A DNA stretch of 64,000 nucleotides. Source: an uncultured Pseudodesulfovibrio sp. (GTDB lineage: Bacteria; Desulfobacterota; Desulfovibrionia; Desulfovibrionales; Desulfovibrionaceae). Positions 16,606 to 25,718 of this stretch are shown here, one piece after another. The notes under the pieces are model-generated. The model saw nothing but the letters and a program-made list of their open reading frames with translations, did not search any database and had not been told where the DNA came from. Each line of letters begins with the position of its first letter. Positions within the stretch are counted from its first letter, which is position 1. The stretch spans positions 1,046,001-1,110,000 of the forward strand of contig NZ_OY782498.1 of NCBI RefSeq assembly GCF_963677845.1, read 5' to 3'. The position numbers and the translations under genes are program-made.

Positions 16606-17309
16606 ATTTCTCCCATGAACATATATCCGGTGCCCCAGACTGTCTTGATCCGTTTGGCGTGGGTCTCATATTGTTTGAGCAGGGCGCGTAGTTTGCTGAT
16701 GTGAACGTCTATGCTGCGGTCATACGCCGTGAAGTCTTTGTCCCAAACCATGTCCATGAGTTGGTCGCGGGTCAGGGCTGTGTCCACTTTACTCATAAGA
16801 GCCTTGAGCAGTCGAAACTCTGTAGGGGCCAATTCCAGTTCGTCGGCTTCCACCATGAGTGTTTGGCGAGAGATATTCAGGATAAGCCCTCCTGCGGAAA
16901 TCGTGGAAGGGGTGGTCTTGGCATTGGTGATCGCACTTGCGTCGTAGCGGCGGAGTACGGCCTTGATGCGGGCCAATAATTCACGGGGGTTGAATGGCTT
17001 TGCAATGTAGTCGTCAGCGCCTAGCTCCAGGCCAACAATGCGGTCTGTATCTTCTCCCTTGGCGGTGAGCATGATGACGGGCGTGTCGGATGTCATCCGA
17101 AGTTCTCGTAAAACTTCCAGGCCATTTTTCCCAGGCATCATGACATCCAGAATGATCACGCACGGGGAGAGCGTTTTCACAGTCTCTACAGCTTTTACGC
17201 CGGAGGGAAGGGTGTGCACAGTGAAATCGTATTCTTCGAGATATTCCACGACGAGCTCGCGAAGTCTTTCATCGTCATCGATAATCAGAACTGGTCCTTT
17301 TGCGTCCAT
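16602..17309 (-). CDS. OmpR/PhoB-type response regulator
   Basis: This 235-residue regulator has a receiver domain (VLIIDDDERLREL, phospho-Asp in VIILDVMMPG, Lys in YIAKPFNP) and a winged-helix domain ending in YDRSIDVHISKLRALL and IKTVWGTGYMF. The start at 17309 (MDAKGPVLIIDDD) was chosen because the receiver begins there; the frame stays open 67 codons further, but those encode no receptor fold. It is the cognate of the kinase overlapping its end. The 146 bases between it and the divergent RND operon hold tandem TTTA(A)CATC repeats that may be its binding site. Confidence 0.92.
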   Translation of the reverse strand: MDAKGPVLIIDDDERLRELVVEYLEEYDFTVHTLPSGVKAVETVKTLSPCVIILDVMMPGKNGLEVLRELRMTSDTPVIMLTAKGEDTDRIVGLELGADDYIAKPFNPRELLARIKAVLRRYDASAITNAKTTPSTISAGGLILNISRQTLMVEADELELAPTEFRLLKALMSKVDTALTRDQLMDMVWDKDFTAYDRSIDVHISKLRALLKQYETHAKRIKTVWGTGYMFMGEI

Positions 17310-17360
17310 GCTTTTTTCTAGTCCGTAAGTTGTACGTTTGGAAAGGGGCCGTGAAGAAGT

Positions 17361-17387
17361 TTTACATCCTTTAACATCTTTTATCAT
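17361..17387. promoter_or_regulatory. Tandem 9-bp repeats between the response regulator and RND operon
   Basis: Three head-to-tail units, TTTACATCC, TTTAACATC and TTTTATCAT, follow each other at 9-base steps. OmpR/PhoB-family regulators bind such direct repeats at about 10-11 base spacing. It sits in the shared upstream region of the regulator gene and the efflux operon, so control of both is plausible but untested. Confidence 0.4.
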
Positions 17388-17455
17388 AAGCTTTATACTT
17401 TCTCCATTTTTGTGCCGTAAGCAGTGGGTAACGAAAATAATTTTGGAGAAATGCC

Positions 17456-18916
17456 TTGAAAGAAATTCGATCAATATCAAAAACGGCAATTGCGGTGCTT
17501 TTGACTGCAATTGTGGCCTTTATGGTGGGATGTTCCCCATTTCGACCAGGTCCGCGAGTTGAGCCGATGGCTCCATTGCCGGAATCTTTTGCTTTGTATT
17601 CCGATTCTGAACAGTTGAGCGGTAAGTGGTGGGAGTCCTTTGGCTGCGAAGAATTGAATGGCATGGTGGAAGACGCTCTGGTTGCTAATTTTGATGTTTT
17701 AATTGCCTGGGCACGACTCAAGCAGGCAGGGGCCACGGCTATTCAGTCTCAAGCTGACAAGTATCCGACTTTGAATGTGACGGGAGATTATTCTCATTCG
17801 AGTTCGTATACCAAAAAGGCGACGGACAAGGAAACCACCTCTGATACGCATAGTGTCGGTTTGCAGGCAGGATATGAATTGGACCTTTGGGGTCGGATCG
17901 AAGCCGAATCTCAGTCTGGCAATCTCGATTATCTGGCGAGTCGTGAAGATTTGAGCACCGCGGCCATGACCGTGGCTGGAGAAGTGGTCTCGCGCTGGGT
18001 TGAGATTCAAACTGAGCGGCAAAAGAAAAGAATACTGACAGAACAGGTCAAGACCAACGAGACATATCTTGAGCTTATCGAATTGCGTTTTCGAAATTCT
18101 CTTGCCACCGCTCTGGACATCTATCAACAACGGCAAACTTTAGCGAAAGTGACTGCCCAGATTCCGCCGGTAGAGTCTCAGGAGCAACTGTTGCTTCATG
18201 AATTGGCACTGCTCATGGGCAAGCCTGCCGGGGCTGTCACCGTAGCTGATGCCGATTTACCCGAGATGGCCGATTTGCCAGGCCTTGGATTACCTGCCGA
18301 TCTTTTGGCCAATCGTCCTGATGTCAGGTCCGCAGGTTTTGCGCTTCAGTCGGCTGACTGGTCGGTGACGGCAGCAAAGGCCAATCGTCTGCCTTCCCTG
18401 AGCCTGACGGGTACCGCCGAATATACCGGCGCGCAGTTGGGTACTCTTTTTGACAATTGGATGCTTTCCTTGGCCACTTCAGTGGTGGGGCCGATCTTTG
18501 ATGGTGGTTCCCGGAAAGCTGAAGTGGAAAAACAGCAGGGTATTGTTGACGAGCGTTTGGCCTCGTATCGGGAGACCGTCTACACGGCGTTCAAGGAAGT
18601 CGAAGATGCTCTGGTGCAGGAAAAGTGGCAAAAACAGTATATTACGGCTCGTTTGGCTCAGTTGGAAGCTGCCAAAACGAGTTTGAGCGAAGCCGTTTCC
18701 AGGTATGCACAGGGGTTGGACGATTATCTGCCGGTCCTGAGCGCCTTGTTGTCCGTGCAGGAACTGGAAGTTTCCATTGCGGACGAACGGACAGATCTTG
18801 TCCTTTACCGCGTAGCCTTGCACCGGGCTCTTGGCGGTAGCTGGACTGACTCCTTGGCTACGCCTGACGAAAAGAACAAAAAGACAAACGACATCAATGT
18901 CAGCAACGAGGGATAA
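17456..18916 (+). CDS. RND efflux outer-membrane factor (TolC/NodT family lipoprotein)
   Basis: This 486-residue outer membrane channel starts at TTG with GGAG 8 bases upstream; the nearby ATG at 17451 meets a stop after two codons. The N-terminus is a lipoprotein signal (AIVAFMVGC, lipobox Cys at 26). The motif LSGKWWESFGCEELNGMV is typical of NodT proteins, and the two repeated coiled-coil/barrel halves include DLWGRIEAE and LANRPDVRSAGF. It is the first gene of a three-gene tripartite efflux operon; the adaptor follows after 2 bases. Confidence 0.92.
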   Translation: MKEIRSISKTAIAVLLTAIVAFMVGCSPFRPGPRVEPMAPLPESFALYSDSEQLSGKWWESFGCEELNGMVEDALVANFDVLIAWARLKQAGATAIQSQADKYPTLNVTGDYSHSSSYTKKATDKETTSDTHSVGLQAGYELDLWGRIEAESQSGNLDYLASREDLSTAAMTVAGEVVSRWVEIQTERQKKRILTEQVKTNETYLELIELRFRNSLATALDIYQQRQTLAKVTAQIPPVESQEQLLLHELALLMGKPAGAVTVADADLPEMADLPGLGLPADLLANRPDVRSAGFALQSADWSVTAAKANRLPSLSLTGTAEYTGAQLGTLFDNWMLSLATSVVGPIFDGGSRKAEVEKQQGIVDERLASYRETVYTAFKEVEDALVQEKWQKQYITARLAQLEAAKTSLSEAVSRYAQGLDDYLPVLSALLSVQELEVSIADERTDLVLYRVALHRALGGSWTDSLATPDEKNKKTNDINVSNEG

Positions 18917-18918
18917 TT

Positions 18919-20211
18919 ATGCGTACTTTACTCATCAAGGCACGGGCCATTTTCGGCCTCAAGGTTATTATTCCGGTCTGTGTTGTTATACTTGCTGCAG
19001 CCGGTGCGTATGCCACGGTGGCGACGGCTCCCAAAGCAAAAAAAAGACCTCCTGTCGCTATTGCCCCTGCTGTAGAGACCAAGGAGGTTTCCAGTGGGAC
19101 GCACCGGGTTTGGCTTCCGGTCATGGGGACGGTGACCGCTGCCCGGTCCATCACGCTTGAGGCGCGAGTTTCTGGTGAGGTTGAATCAATCAGTTCAACT
19201 TTTACACCCGGCGGTTACTTTGAAAAGGGAGAGCAGATTCTTACCATCAGCCCAGAGGATTATCAGCTTGCGCTTCGTGAAGTGCAGGCTGAAGTCACTA
19301 CTGCCGAATATGACCTGAAAGTTGAACAAGGATATCAGACCGTGTCTGCCCGGGAGTGGAAATTACTCAGTGGCTCCACAAAAGGAACTGAAGCCGAATC
19401 CGAACTCGCCTTGAGAAAACCGCATTTGGCTAAAGCTCAGGCTGAATTGCAAGCGGCCCAAGCCAAGCTTCGTCAGGCGATGCTTGATTTGGAACGTACC
19501 AAAATTTCTGCGCCGTTTTCCGCCATGGTTCAAGAAAAGAGTGTTGACATCGGAGCTATGATTTCTCCTCAGGAATCCCTTGCTACACTTGTTGGGACCG
19601 ATGAATTCTGGATTGAGGCCTCTGTGCCGGTGGATCGTTTGCATTGGATTAATATTCCGTCCGCCGGAACCGTGGATGGCTCCAAGGCTCGAATCTCCTC
19701 GGGCAGCGGCGTCGGTCTGTCGGTTCGTGAAGGGCAGGTGGTTCGTTTATTGCCTTCTCTGGAGAGCGAAGGGCGAATGGCCCGCCTCTTGATATCGGTT
19801 AAGGACCCGTTGAATATTGCGGGGCGACCAAACGTCAAGCCGCTTCTTTTGGGGAGTTATGTTTCTGTTGAAATCGATGGTGGTGTGTTGGAAAACGTGA
19901 TGACTATTCCGCGTTCAGCCTATCATGACAATGATAAGGTTTGGATTATGACCGAAGCCAATACTCTTGAGATCCGGTCGCTGAAATCCGTATGGCGAGA
20001 TGAGGGAACCATTGTTGTTGCCGAAGGGCTCGTACCAGGTGAAGTCGTTGTAACTTCAGCGCTTTCGACTCCGTTGCAGGGGATGAGACTGCGGAGTATC
20101 TCGGCGGCAGTGGATACCAATGTCGTTGAAAAGCCAAACCGTGTCGGTGTTGATGCCGGCAAGGGCAAAGGCCCGGACAAGGGACAAGGCGGAGGAATGA
20201 ACAATGGTTAA
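18919..20211 (+). CDS. RND efflux periplasmic adaptor (MFP/HlyD family)
   Basis: This 430-residue adaptor links the inner membrane RND pump to the outer channel. It has an N-terminal signal/anchor helix (about 12-33) and a lipoyl-type half (LEARVSGEVESIS). A coiled-coil hairpin runs from about 115 to 185, the second half follows (TKISAPFSAMVQEKSVDIGAMI), and the C-terminus is Gly/Lys-rich (GKGKGPDKGQGGG). The last 8 bases overlap the start of the pump gene. Substrate is not evident from sequence. Confidence 0.93.
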   Translation: MRTLLIKARAIFGLKVIIPVCVVILAAAGAYATVATAPKAKKRPPVAIAPAVETKEVSSGTHRVWLPVMGTVTAARSITLEARVSGEVESISSTFTPGGYFEKGEQILTISPEDYQLALREVQAEVTTAEYDLKVEQGYQTVSAREWKLLSGSTKGTEAESELALRKPHLAKAQAELQAAQAKLRQAMLDLERTKISAPFSAMVQEKSVDIGAMISPQESLATLVGTDEFWIEASVPVDRLHWINIPSAGTVDGSKARISSGSGVGLSVREGQVVRLLPSLESEGRMARLLISVKDPLNIAGRPNVKPLLLGSYVSVEIDGGVLENVMTIPRSAYHDNDKVWIMTEANTLEIRSLKSVWRDEGTIVVAEGLVPGEVVVTSALSTPLQGMRLRSISAAVDTNVVEKPNRVGVDAGKGKGPDKGQGGGMNNG

Positions 20212-23200
20212 CAATGTTCAGAAACATAAGGGTCCTATCGGTTGGATGGCGGGGAATTCGGTTGCCGCCAATCTGCTTATGGTGGTGCTTCTTGTCGGTG
20301 GTCTTGTGTTCGGTTTGCAGATCAAGCAGGAAGTCTTCCCCGAGTTCTCCTTGGATACGGTTTCGGTGAGTGTCTCGTACCCTGGAGCAAGTCCTGAAGA
20401 GGTAGAGCAGGGAGTCATACTGGCTGTGGAAGAAGCCGTGCAGGGGCTGGAAGGCGTGAAGGAAGTGACGTCAACGGCATCTGAAGGTGCTGGCAATGTT
20501 GTTGTCGAGGCACTTGATGGAACAAACTTGCAAACGCTCGCTCAGGATATCAAGACTGAAGTGGATAGAATCTCTTCTTTTCCTGAAGAAGCCGAGGACC
20601 CAGTGATTGCCGAAGCCTCTATGAAACGGCAAGTTCTCACTGTGATGGTTTATGGCGATCAGGACGATACCGTTCTGCGAAGCCTGGCAGAAGAGTTGCG
20701 GACGACATTAATCACTGACCCCGGAGTGACTCAGGTTGATCTGAATGAGGTTAGCGATCTTCAGATTTCTATCGAAGTGTCGCAGGAAAAATTGCGCGCT
20801 CACAACTTGACGCTCACCGAAGTGGCCAGCCGTCTGCGTGAAGCCTCAGTGGATATGCCGGGAGGAGGCATCAAAGCCGGTTCTGGGGAAATTCTTGTGC
20901 GCATGAAAGAGCGGCGTGATTATGGACAGGATTTTGCTCGGACGCCCATTGTCACAGGGAGCGATGGTACACAGGTTTTATTGGAGGACATTGGTACGGT
21001 TGTCGATGGATTTGCCGATAATGATATTATCACGACATATAATGGTCAGCCTGCCGTTCGCCTGGATGTCTATCGGGTGGGAGATCAAACTCCTATTTCC
21101 GTCTCCGAGGCCGTATACAATGGCGTAGAGGCGTTTTCGACTCGGCTACCCGGTAATGTTTCCTTGAAAATTCTCGATGATAGTTCGGAAGTATTCAGTC
21201 AGCGTATGGATTTGCTTTTGAAGAATGGATACATGGGGCTGGGTTTGGTCTTTGTTTTTCTTGCTTTGTTTCTTGAAAGGCGACTCGCTTTTTGGGTCGC
21301 TATGGGTATTCCCATTTCCTTTTTCGGATGTTTTTTGATTCTGCCGTTTTTTGACATCAGTATTAATATGATCACCATGTTCGCTTTTCTTATTTCACTT
21401 GGAATTGTGGTCGATGACGCTATCGTGGTCGGTGAGAATGTATTTACCATGCGGCAGCAGGGGATGCCACCGCTTAAAGCCGCCATTGAGGGGGCCCGTC
21501 GCATAGCCATGCCGGTGACTTTTAGCGTATTGACGAACATTGTAGCTTTCATGCCTTTATTGTTTTTACCCGGGATTATGGGCAAGATATATTGGTCTAT
21601 CCCCATTGTAGTCATTAGTGTTTTTGTTGTTTCCTTGGTTGAAAGTCTGTTTGTCTTGCCCGCGCATCTTGGTCATTTGAGAGATGGGCATCGCAGTCGT
21701 ATCATGCGGTGGATTGATAGGTATCAGCAGCGAATTGCAGATGGGCTCCTTCGATTTATTAATAGGATATATAGGCCCATTCTCGACGTTTGTGTGCAGT
21801 GGCGCTATTTGACCATGGCTGTGGGCGTTGGTTTGCTCGTTTTGACGGGTGCATATGTCGCCAGTGGCAGGCTTGGGTTTACACTTATGCCCAAAGTGGA
21901 ATCCGATTATGCTTTCGTGACTGCTGAGTTGCCGTATGGATCTTCGGCAGCCAAGTCAGAGGTTGTTCGAGACCGCCTCATTGCCGCCGCTCGTGTGGTG
22001 GCGGACAATAACGGTGGTGGTAGCTTGGTCGAGGGCATGGATTCCAAAATTGGTGGTGCCGGGCGTGATATTTCAGGCAGTCATGTTGTTAAGCTGAAAG
22101 TCTATTTAACCGCTGCGGACGTGCGTCCCATTTCTACGGATGAATTCGTGGAGCAATGGCGCAAGGAAACCGGAGAAATAGTCGGTTTGGAGGCCATTTC
22201 TTTTGAATCTGATCGTGGCGGGCCTGGGTCGGGGAGCTCGTTGGAATTTGAATTGAGTCATTCGGATGTCACCGTGCTTGAGTCTGCCGCCGCAGAACTC
22301 GCGGCGGGATTGTCCTATTACCCGCGGGTCAAGGATGTTGATGACGGCTTTTCGCCGGGCAAGGAACAACTCGACTTTACACTCACTCCCACAGGAAAAA
22401 GCCTTGGCTTGACCGCTCAGGGGGTGGCTGATCAGGTGCGCGCTGCCTATTATGGTGTGGAAGTTTTGCGCCAGCAACGTGGTCGCAACGAAATTAAGGT
22501 TGTTGTTCGTCGCCCTGAAAGCGAACGTATTTCCGAGTTTGATTTTGAAGAGCTGATGATTATGGCGTCCTCAGGCAGTGAAATTCTGTTGCGGGAAGCG
22601 GTGAATATTGAACGAGGTCGAGCGTATACGGTTATTAAACGCCGTGATGGCCGCCGGGTTTTGTCGGTATCTGCGGACGTGAGTCCTCGTAATCAGTCTA
22701 CGCAGGTTATGAATAGCGTATTTAAAGAAATCATTCCTGACCTCAAGGCTAAATATCCGGGCTTGTCCTGTGTAATGGATGGCAAACAAGCAGATATGAC
22801 CGAGTCCACTGAGAGTTTGATGGTGGGGCTGCTTATTGCCATGCTGTGCATCTATGCTCTGCTGGCGATCCCCTTCAAGAGTTATGTACAGCCATTAATA
22901 ATAATGATTTGTATTCCCTTCGGGGCGGTCGGTGCCGTTTTTGGTCATGTGATCATGGGGTATTCCATCAGTCTGATGAGCCTGCTCGGTATCGTGGCTT
23001 TGTCTGGTGTGGTAGTTAATGATTCGTTGGTTTTTATTGACTATGCCAACCGTATGCGTAGTGACGGACAGTGTGCCCATGATGCTGTGATGTCAGCCGG
23101 AACAGCTCGTTTTAGAGCTATTCTGTTGACTACATTGACCACTTTTGGCGGTTTGGCCCCCATGATTCTTGAAACGTCAAGACAGGCTCGGTTCCTTATT

Positions 23201-23365
23201 CCCATGGCATTGTCGTTGGGTTTTGGTATTTTGTTTGCCACAGGGATTACTCTGATTCTTGTTCCGTCCATGTACATGATTCTGGAAGACTTCAAGCAGA
23301 AGCTTTCCCGATTTTTCTCCCGGCGGGAGGCAGAACGTCTGGATTCTGTAGAAGATGGTATCTGA
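20204..23365 (+). CDS. RND efflux pump, inner membrane subunit (AcrB/MMPL-like)
   Basis: This is a 1053-residue proton-driven transporter with 12 expected membrane helices and two large periplasmic loops. Visible landmarks are the N-terminal NSVAANLLMVVLLVGG helix, VSYPGASPEEVEQGV, and the TM4 proton-relay segment SLGIVVDDAIVVGEN with the paired Asp. TM5-6 contains PVTFSVLTNIVAFMPL, and the second half GVVVNDSLVFIDYANR and LLTTLTTFGGLAPM. The sequence is of the broad-substrate HAE1/HAE3-like type rather than the heavy-metal type (no HME motif seen). It is complete and ends before a strong terminator. Confidence 0.95.
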   Translation: MVNNVQKHKGPIGWMAGNSVAANLLMVVLLVGGLVFGLQIKQEVFPEFSLDTVSVSVSYPGASPEEVEQGVILAVEEAVQGLEGVKEVTSTASEGAGNVVVEALDGTNLQTLAQDIKTEVDRISSFPEEAEDPVIAEASMKRQVLTVMVYGDQDDTVLRSLAEELRTTLITDPGVTQVDLNEVSDLQISIEVSQEKLRAHNLTLTEVASRLREASVDMPGGGIKAGSGEILVRMKERRDYGQDFARTPIVTGSDGTQVLLEDIGTVVDGFADNDIITTYNGQPAVRLDVYRVGDQTPISVSEAVYNGVEAFSTRLPGNVSLKILDDSSEVFSQRMDLLLKNGYMGLGLVFVFLALFLERRLAFWVAMGIPISFFGCFLILPFFDISINMITMFAFLISLGIVVDDAIVVGENVFTMRQQGMPPLKAAIEGARRIAMPVTFSVLTNIVAFMPLLFLPGIMGKIYWSIPIVVISVFVVSLVESLFVLPAHLGHLRDGHRSRIMRWIDRYQQRIADGLLRFINRIYRPILDVCVQWRYLTMAVGVGLLVLTGAYVASGRLGFTLMPKVESDYAFVTAELPYGSSAAKSEVVRDRLIAAARVVADNNGGGSLVEGMDSKIGGAGRDISGSHVVKLKVYLTAADVRPISTDEFVEQWRKETGEIVGLEAISFESDRGGPGSGSSLEFELSHSDVTVLESAAAELAAGLSYYPRVKDVDDGFSPGKEQLDFTLTPTGKSLGLTAQGVADQVRAAYYGVEVLRQQRGRNEIKVVVRRPESERISEFDFEELMIMASSGSEILLREAVNIERGRAYTVIKRRDGRRVLSVSADVSPRNQSTQVMNSVFKEIIPDLKAKYPGLSCVMDGKQADMTESTESLMVGLLIAMLCIYALLAIPFKSYVQPLIIMICIPFGAVGAVFGHVIMGYSISLMSLLGIVALSGVVVNDSLVFIDYANRMRSDGQCAHDAVMSAGTARFRAILLTTLTTFGGLAPMILETSRQARFLIPMALSLGFGILFATGITLILVPSMYMILEDFKQKLSRFFSRREAERLDSVEDGI

Positions 23366-23397
23366 TGGCGTTTGATGTGTTGAAAGATTGATTCCAT

Positions 23398-23438
23398 AAA
23401 AAAAGGGATTCCAAATGGATATTTGGAATCCTTTTTTT
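23398..23438 (+). terminator. Terminator of the RND efflux operon
   Basis: An 11-bp stem (GGATTCCAAAT / ATTTGGAATCC) with a GGAT loop, flanked by an A run and seven T, lies 40 bases after the pump stop. Confidence 0.9.
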
Positions 23439-24234
23439 GTGCCTGGGAAGCGATTTCGAGATGATGTCCGCCATGAGGAATGTTTTGTGTTTAATAATGT
23501 TTTTGTCATGGTTGTGTGTGATACCTGTCATGTTCAACACGGCAGGCGGCGCGGCGGGATTCTCACGGATAGAGAAATTGGCCATGGCTAGATATTTTTG
23601 CCCTTCGGCCACCAGCATGGACGATCAGGCAGTGGGCGTGGTTCGCGAGACTGCGTCCACGCTCGCCATGGGCACCTCAAAGTGGCAGCCGTGGAAATGC
23701 ACGGCGTAATGGCCGCGGAAAACACCCGATAGCCAAAGCAAGAGGCAACAGCGACTTGGTCAAGGCAAAGGCACCGCTATTGAGTGTACCTGTCCGCCTT
23801 GTTGGTGTCAGTTATCTGCTGACTGATTTTCTTGAGCGGTGCCGTGATTATGGCGATGGACATAGATGCCATGACGCTGAGAATTTCCATGGAGTCAGAA
23901 TAGCCCTATGAAAATTTTAGTTCAGGAATTTGTGGGAGGGATAACGTCTTTGAGCTGAACTAATTGCGCCTGTATTTGTTTGAAGGCCTGGCTGCATGTC
24001 CCCGTGTATGCTTGAAGCGGAGCAGGGCGCTCTTATTGTTTTTTAGAAGTTTTCGGTAATCCAGAGTGAGCGAGCAATCCATCCCTGACAGGTTGGCGCA
24101 CAGAGAATCATCAGAAGTGAAGGTCCCTAGGACCATCCGTGGCGTGTAAAGCTGGAAGGCGAGCTGTTCTTCATATTTGGACGATGTCGTTTGGTCTTTA
24201 GGGTGCAAATTTCACCTTAAAGTGTGGCCAGTTT
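23439..24234. other. Decayed DNA without a convincing gene
   Basis: Short frames occur on both strands. One plus-strand frame (about 23461-23709) has a hydrophobic start, and a minus-strand 82-codon frame (23960-24208, TTG start) encodes a basic peptide ending RGHAARPSNKYRRN. None has a clear ribosome site or a recognisable domain. A minus-strand piece near 23850 (MEILSVMASMSIAITAPLKK) also looks like a fragment of a longer lost gene. The region is best read as remnants next to the IS-split NTPase gene. Confidence 0.45.
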
Positions 24235-24351
24235 TTAACCCCACTTCTCTATGCCATCTGGGAAGCTGGGATCTGACGTGTTTAGCTGTTTTGCGAGTGT
24301 TATTAGGGTTGTTGTCTTTCCGATTCCTGGATCTACAACTAAGGTAATGGG
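24235..24351 (-). pseudogene. P-loop NTPase gene, distal fragment (split by IS)
   Basis: On the minus strand, 38 codons read PITLVVDPGIGKTTTLITLA and on to KQLNTSDPSFPDGIEKWG before a TAA at 24235. The segment VVDPGIGKTTT is a Walker A motif of the NACHT/STAND type. It continues in frame from the fragment at 25719-26318 if the IS (24352-25718) is removed exactly at its inverted repeats. The rest of the NTPase domain (Walker B and beyond) is absent, so the gene was also truncated downstream. Confidence 0.7.
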
Positions 24352-24459
24352 ATGGACCCGCCCCTTTGATAAGCTCTTTGGCTTTTCATCGGGGTCAGCC
24401 TAGGCTGCCACCAAGCTTGTACATGACGTAGCAAGCTCAAACGTAAGGAAACGGGTCCA

Positions 24460-25479
24460 ATGAAAGACATTACCACCATCGGCATTGATCTGGCAAAAAA
24501 CGTTTTTCAACTTCATGGCGTAGATTCTGCCGGTAAAGTCGTATTGAAAAAGCGACTTACTCGAAACAAGTTCTTGTTATTCTTTGTTAACTTAAAGCCT
24601 TGCTTAATCGGCATTGAGGCCTGCTGTGGATCTCATTTTTGGGCTCGAGAATTAGAACAGTTGGGGCATGAGGTTCGTCAGATGCCGCCTCAATATGTCA
24701 AGCCTTACGTCAAGACCAATAAGAACGATGCAAATGACGCTGAAGCTGTTTGTGAAGCTGTGACTCGGCCCAATATGCGCTTTGTTCCAATAAAAAGTGA
24801 AGAGCAACTCAATCTCCAAGCTCTGCACCGGATCAGAGAACGGCTGGTTCGCGGCAGAACTAGCGTGGTCAATCAGGTCCGAGGCTTACTTCTTGAGTCA
24901 GGTATATCCATACCACAAGGTGTTCGTTCAATTAGAAAGATGTTGCCTGAAATTGTTGAAGATTTGGACAACCGTCTGACATTGCTAGAAAGAGATTTCT
25001 TTTCAGATCTTTATACTGACCTTTGTGATTTGGATGAAAAAATTGAAAAGTATGAAAGTCGCCTACAGCAGCTTTGTAAACAGTCCAACGAATGCCAAAA
25101 GTTGCTCACTATCCCCGGAATTGGTTTGTTGACGGCTACAGCTCTTGTTTCAATAATTGGTGATCCGAGTGTTTTCAAAAATGGTCGGCAGTTTGCGTCC
25201 TGGCTTGGCCTAACTCCACGGCAACACTCTTCTGGCGGGAAAGATCGATTGATGGGTATTAGTAAGCGAGGAAATTGTTACGCAAGAAAATTACTTGTTC
25301 ATGGAGCTCGTAGTGTTGTGTATCGATGTCAGGGGAAAACCGATAGCAGAAATCGTTGGGTTGCCGAAATTGTAGTTCGGCGAGGAACAATGAAAGCCGT
25401 GGTAGCCCAAGCCAATAAGACAGCACGAATAGTTTGGGCAGTGTTGACTAAAGACGAAGAATTTTACCAAGCAGCATAA
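24460..25479 (+). CDS. IS110-family transposase (DEDD recombinase)
   Basis: This 339-residue transposase has the N-terminal RuvC-like DEDD domain: IGIDLAKNVFQLHG, CLIGIEACCGSHFWAREL and KTNKNDANDAEAVCEA supply the acidic residues. The C-terminal Tnp20 domain has the helix-hairpin-helix-like LTIPGIGLLTATAL and the Ser-containing TPRQHSSGGKDRLMGISKRG. Enzymes of this family are guided by an RNA made from the non-coding end of the element. The frame is intact, so the element may be active. An AAGGAAA ribosome site lies about 9 bases before the ATG. Confidence 0.95.
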   Translation: MKDITTIGIDLAKNVFQLHGVDSAGKVVLKKRLTRNKFLLFFVNLKPCLIGIEACCGSHFWARELEQLGHEVRQMPPQYVKPYVKTNKNDANDAEAVCEAVTRPNMRFVPIKSEEQLNLQALHRIRERLVRGRTSVVNQVRGLLLESGISIPQGVRSIRKMLPEIVEDLDNRLTLLERDFFSDLYTDLCDLDEKIEKYESRLQQLCKQSNECQKLLTIPGIGLLTATALVSIIGDPSVFKNGRQFASWLGLTPRQHSSGGKDRLMGISKRGNCYARKLLVHGARSVVYRCQGKTDSRNRWVAEIVVRRGTMKAVVAQANKTARIVWAVLTKDEEFYQAA

Positions 25480-25706
25480 CCAAGAAAAGTCATTTCCATA
25501 AAAGATGCCCAAGAGATAGCTGACGGCAAACAGGTCAGACCGGCTTTCGAAAAACCTGGTATGTCCACAGACTGGAAAAGTCGATAAGGTGATAAGGATC
25601 GAAAGCGCGGATTCCCATCAAGGCCAGAGCAACAAAACGCTCATAAACAGGCCGGATATATGACTGCATCTGATTCAGTTTTGCCTAAAAATATCTCTTG
25701 CCATCA
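25480..25706 (+). ncRNA. Putative bridge/seek RNA of the IS110-family element
   Basis: IS110-family elements encode a guide RNA in a non-coding end; in the IS1111 group it lies downstream of the transposase. Two segments here match the present insertion site. TAAGGTGAT (25585-25593) equals the left flank TAAGGTAAT (24340-24348) in 8 of 9 bases, and ATTCCCAT (25611-25618) is the exact complement of the right flank ATGGGAAT (25721-25728). Left sense and right antisense is the arrangement described for the IS621 target-binding loop. RNA limits and fold were not computed, and no donor loop was identified. Confidence 0.55.
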
Positions 25707-25718
25707 GGGCGGGTCCAT

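Larger units (their letters stand above)
24352..25718 (+). mobile_element. IS110-family insertion sequence (IS1111-type), 1367 bp
   Basis: The element is bounded by 12-bp perfect inverted repeats, ATGGACCCGCCC at 24352-24363 and GGGCGGGTCCAT at 25707-25718. It carries one transposase gene. The non-coding right end (239 bases) is longer than the left (108 bases), as in the IS1111 group of IS110. No target duplication is needed: joining the flanks restores an open reading frame. It interrupts a P-loop NTPase gene on the other strand. Confidence 0.85.
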
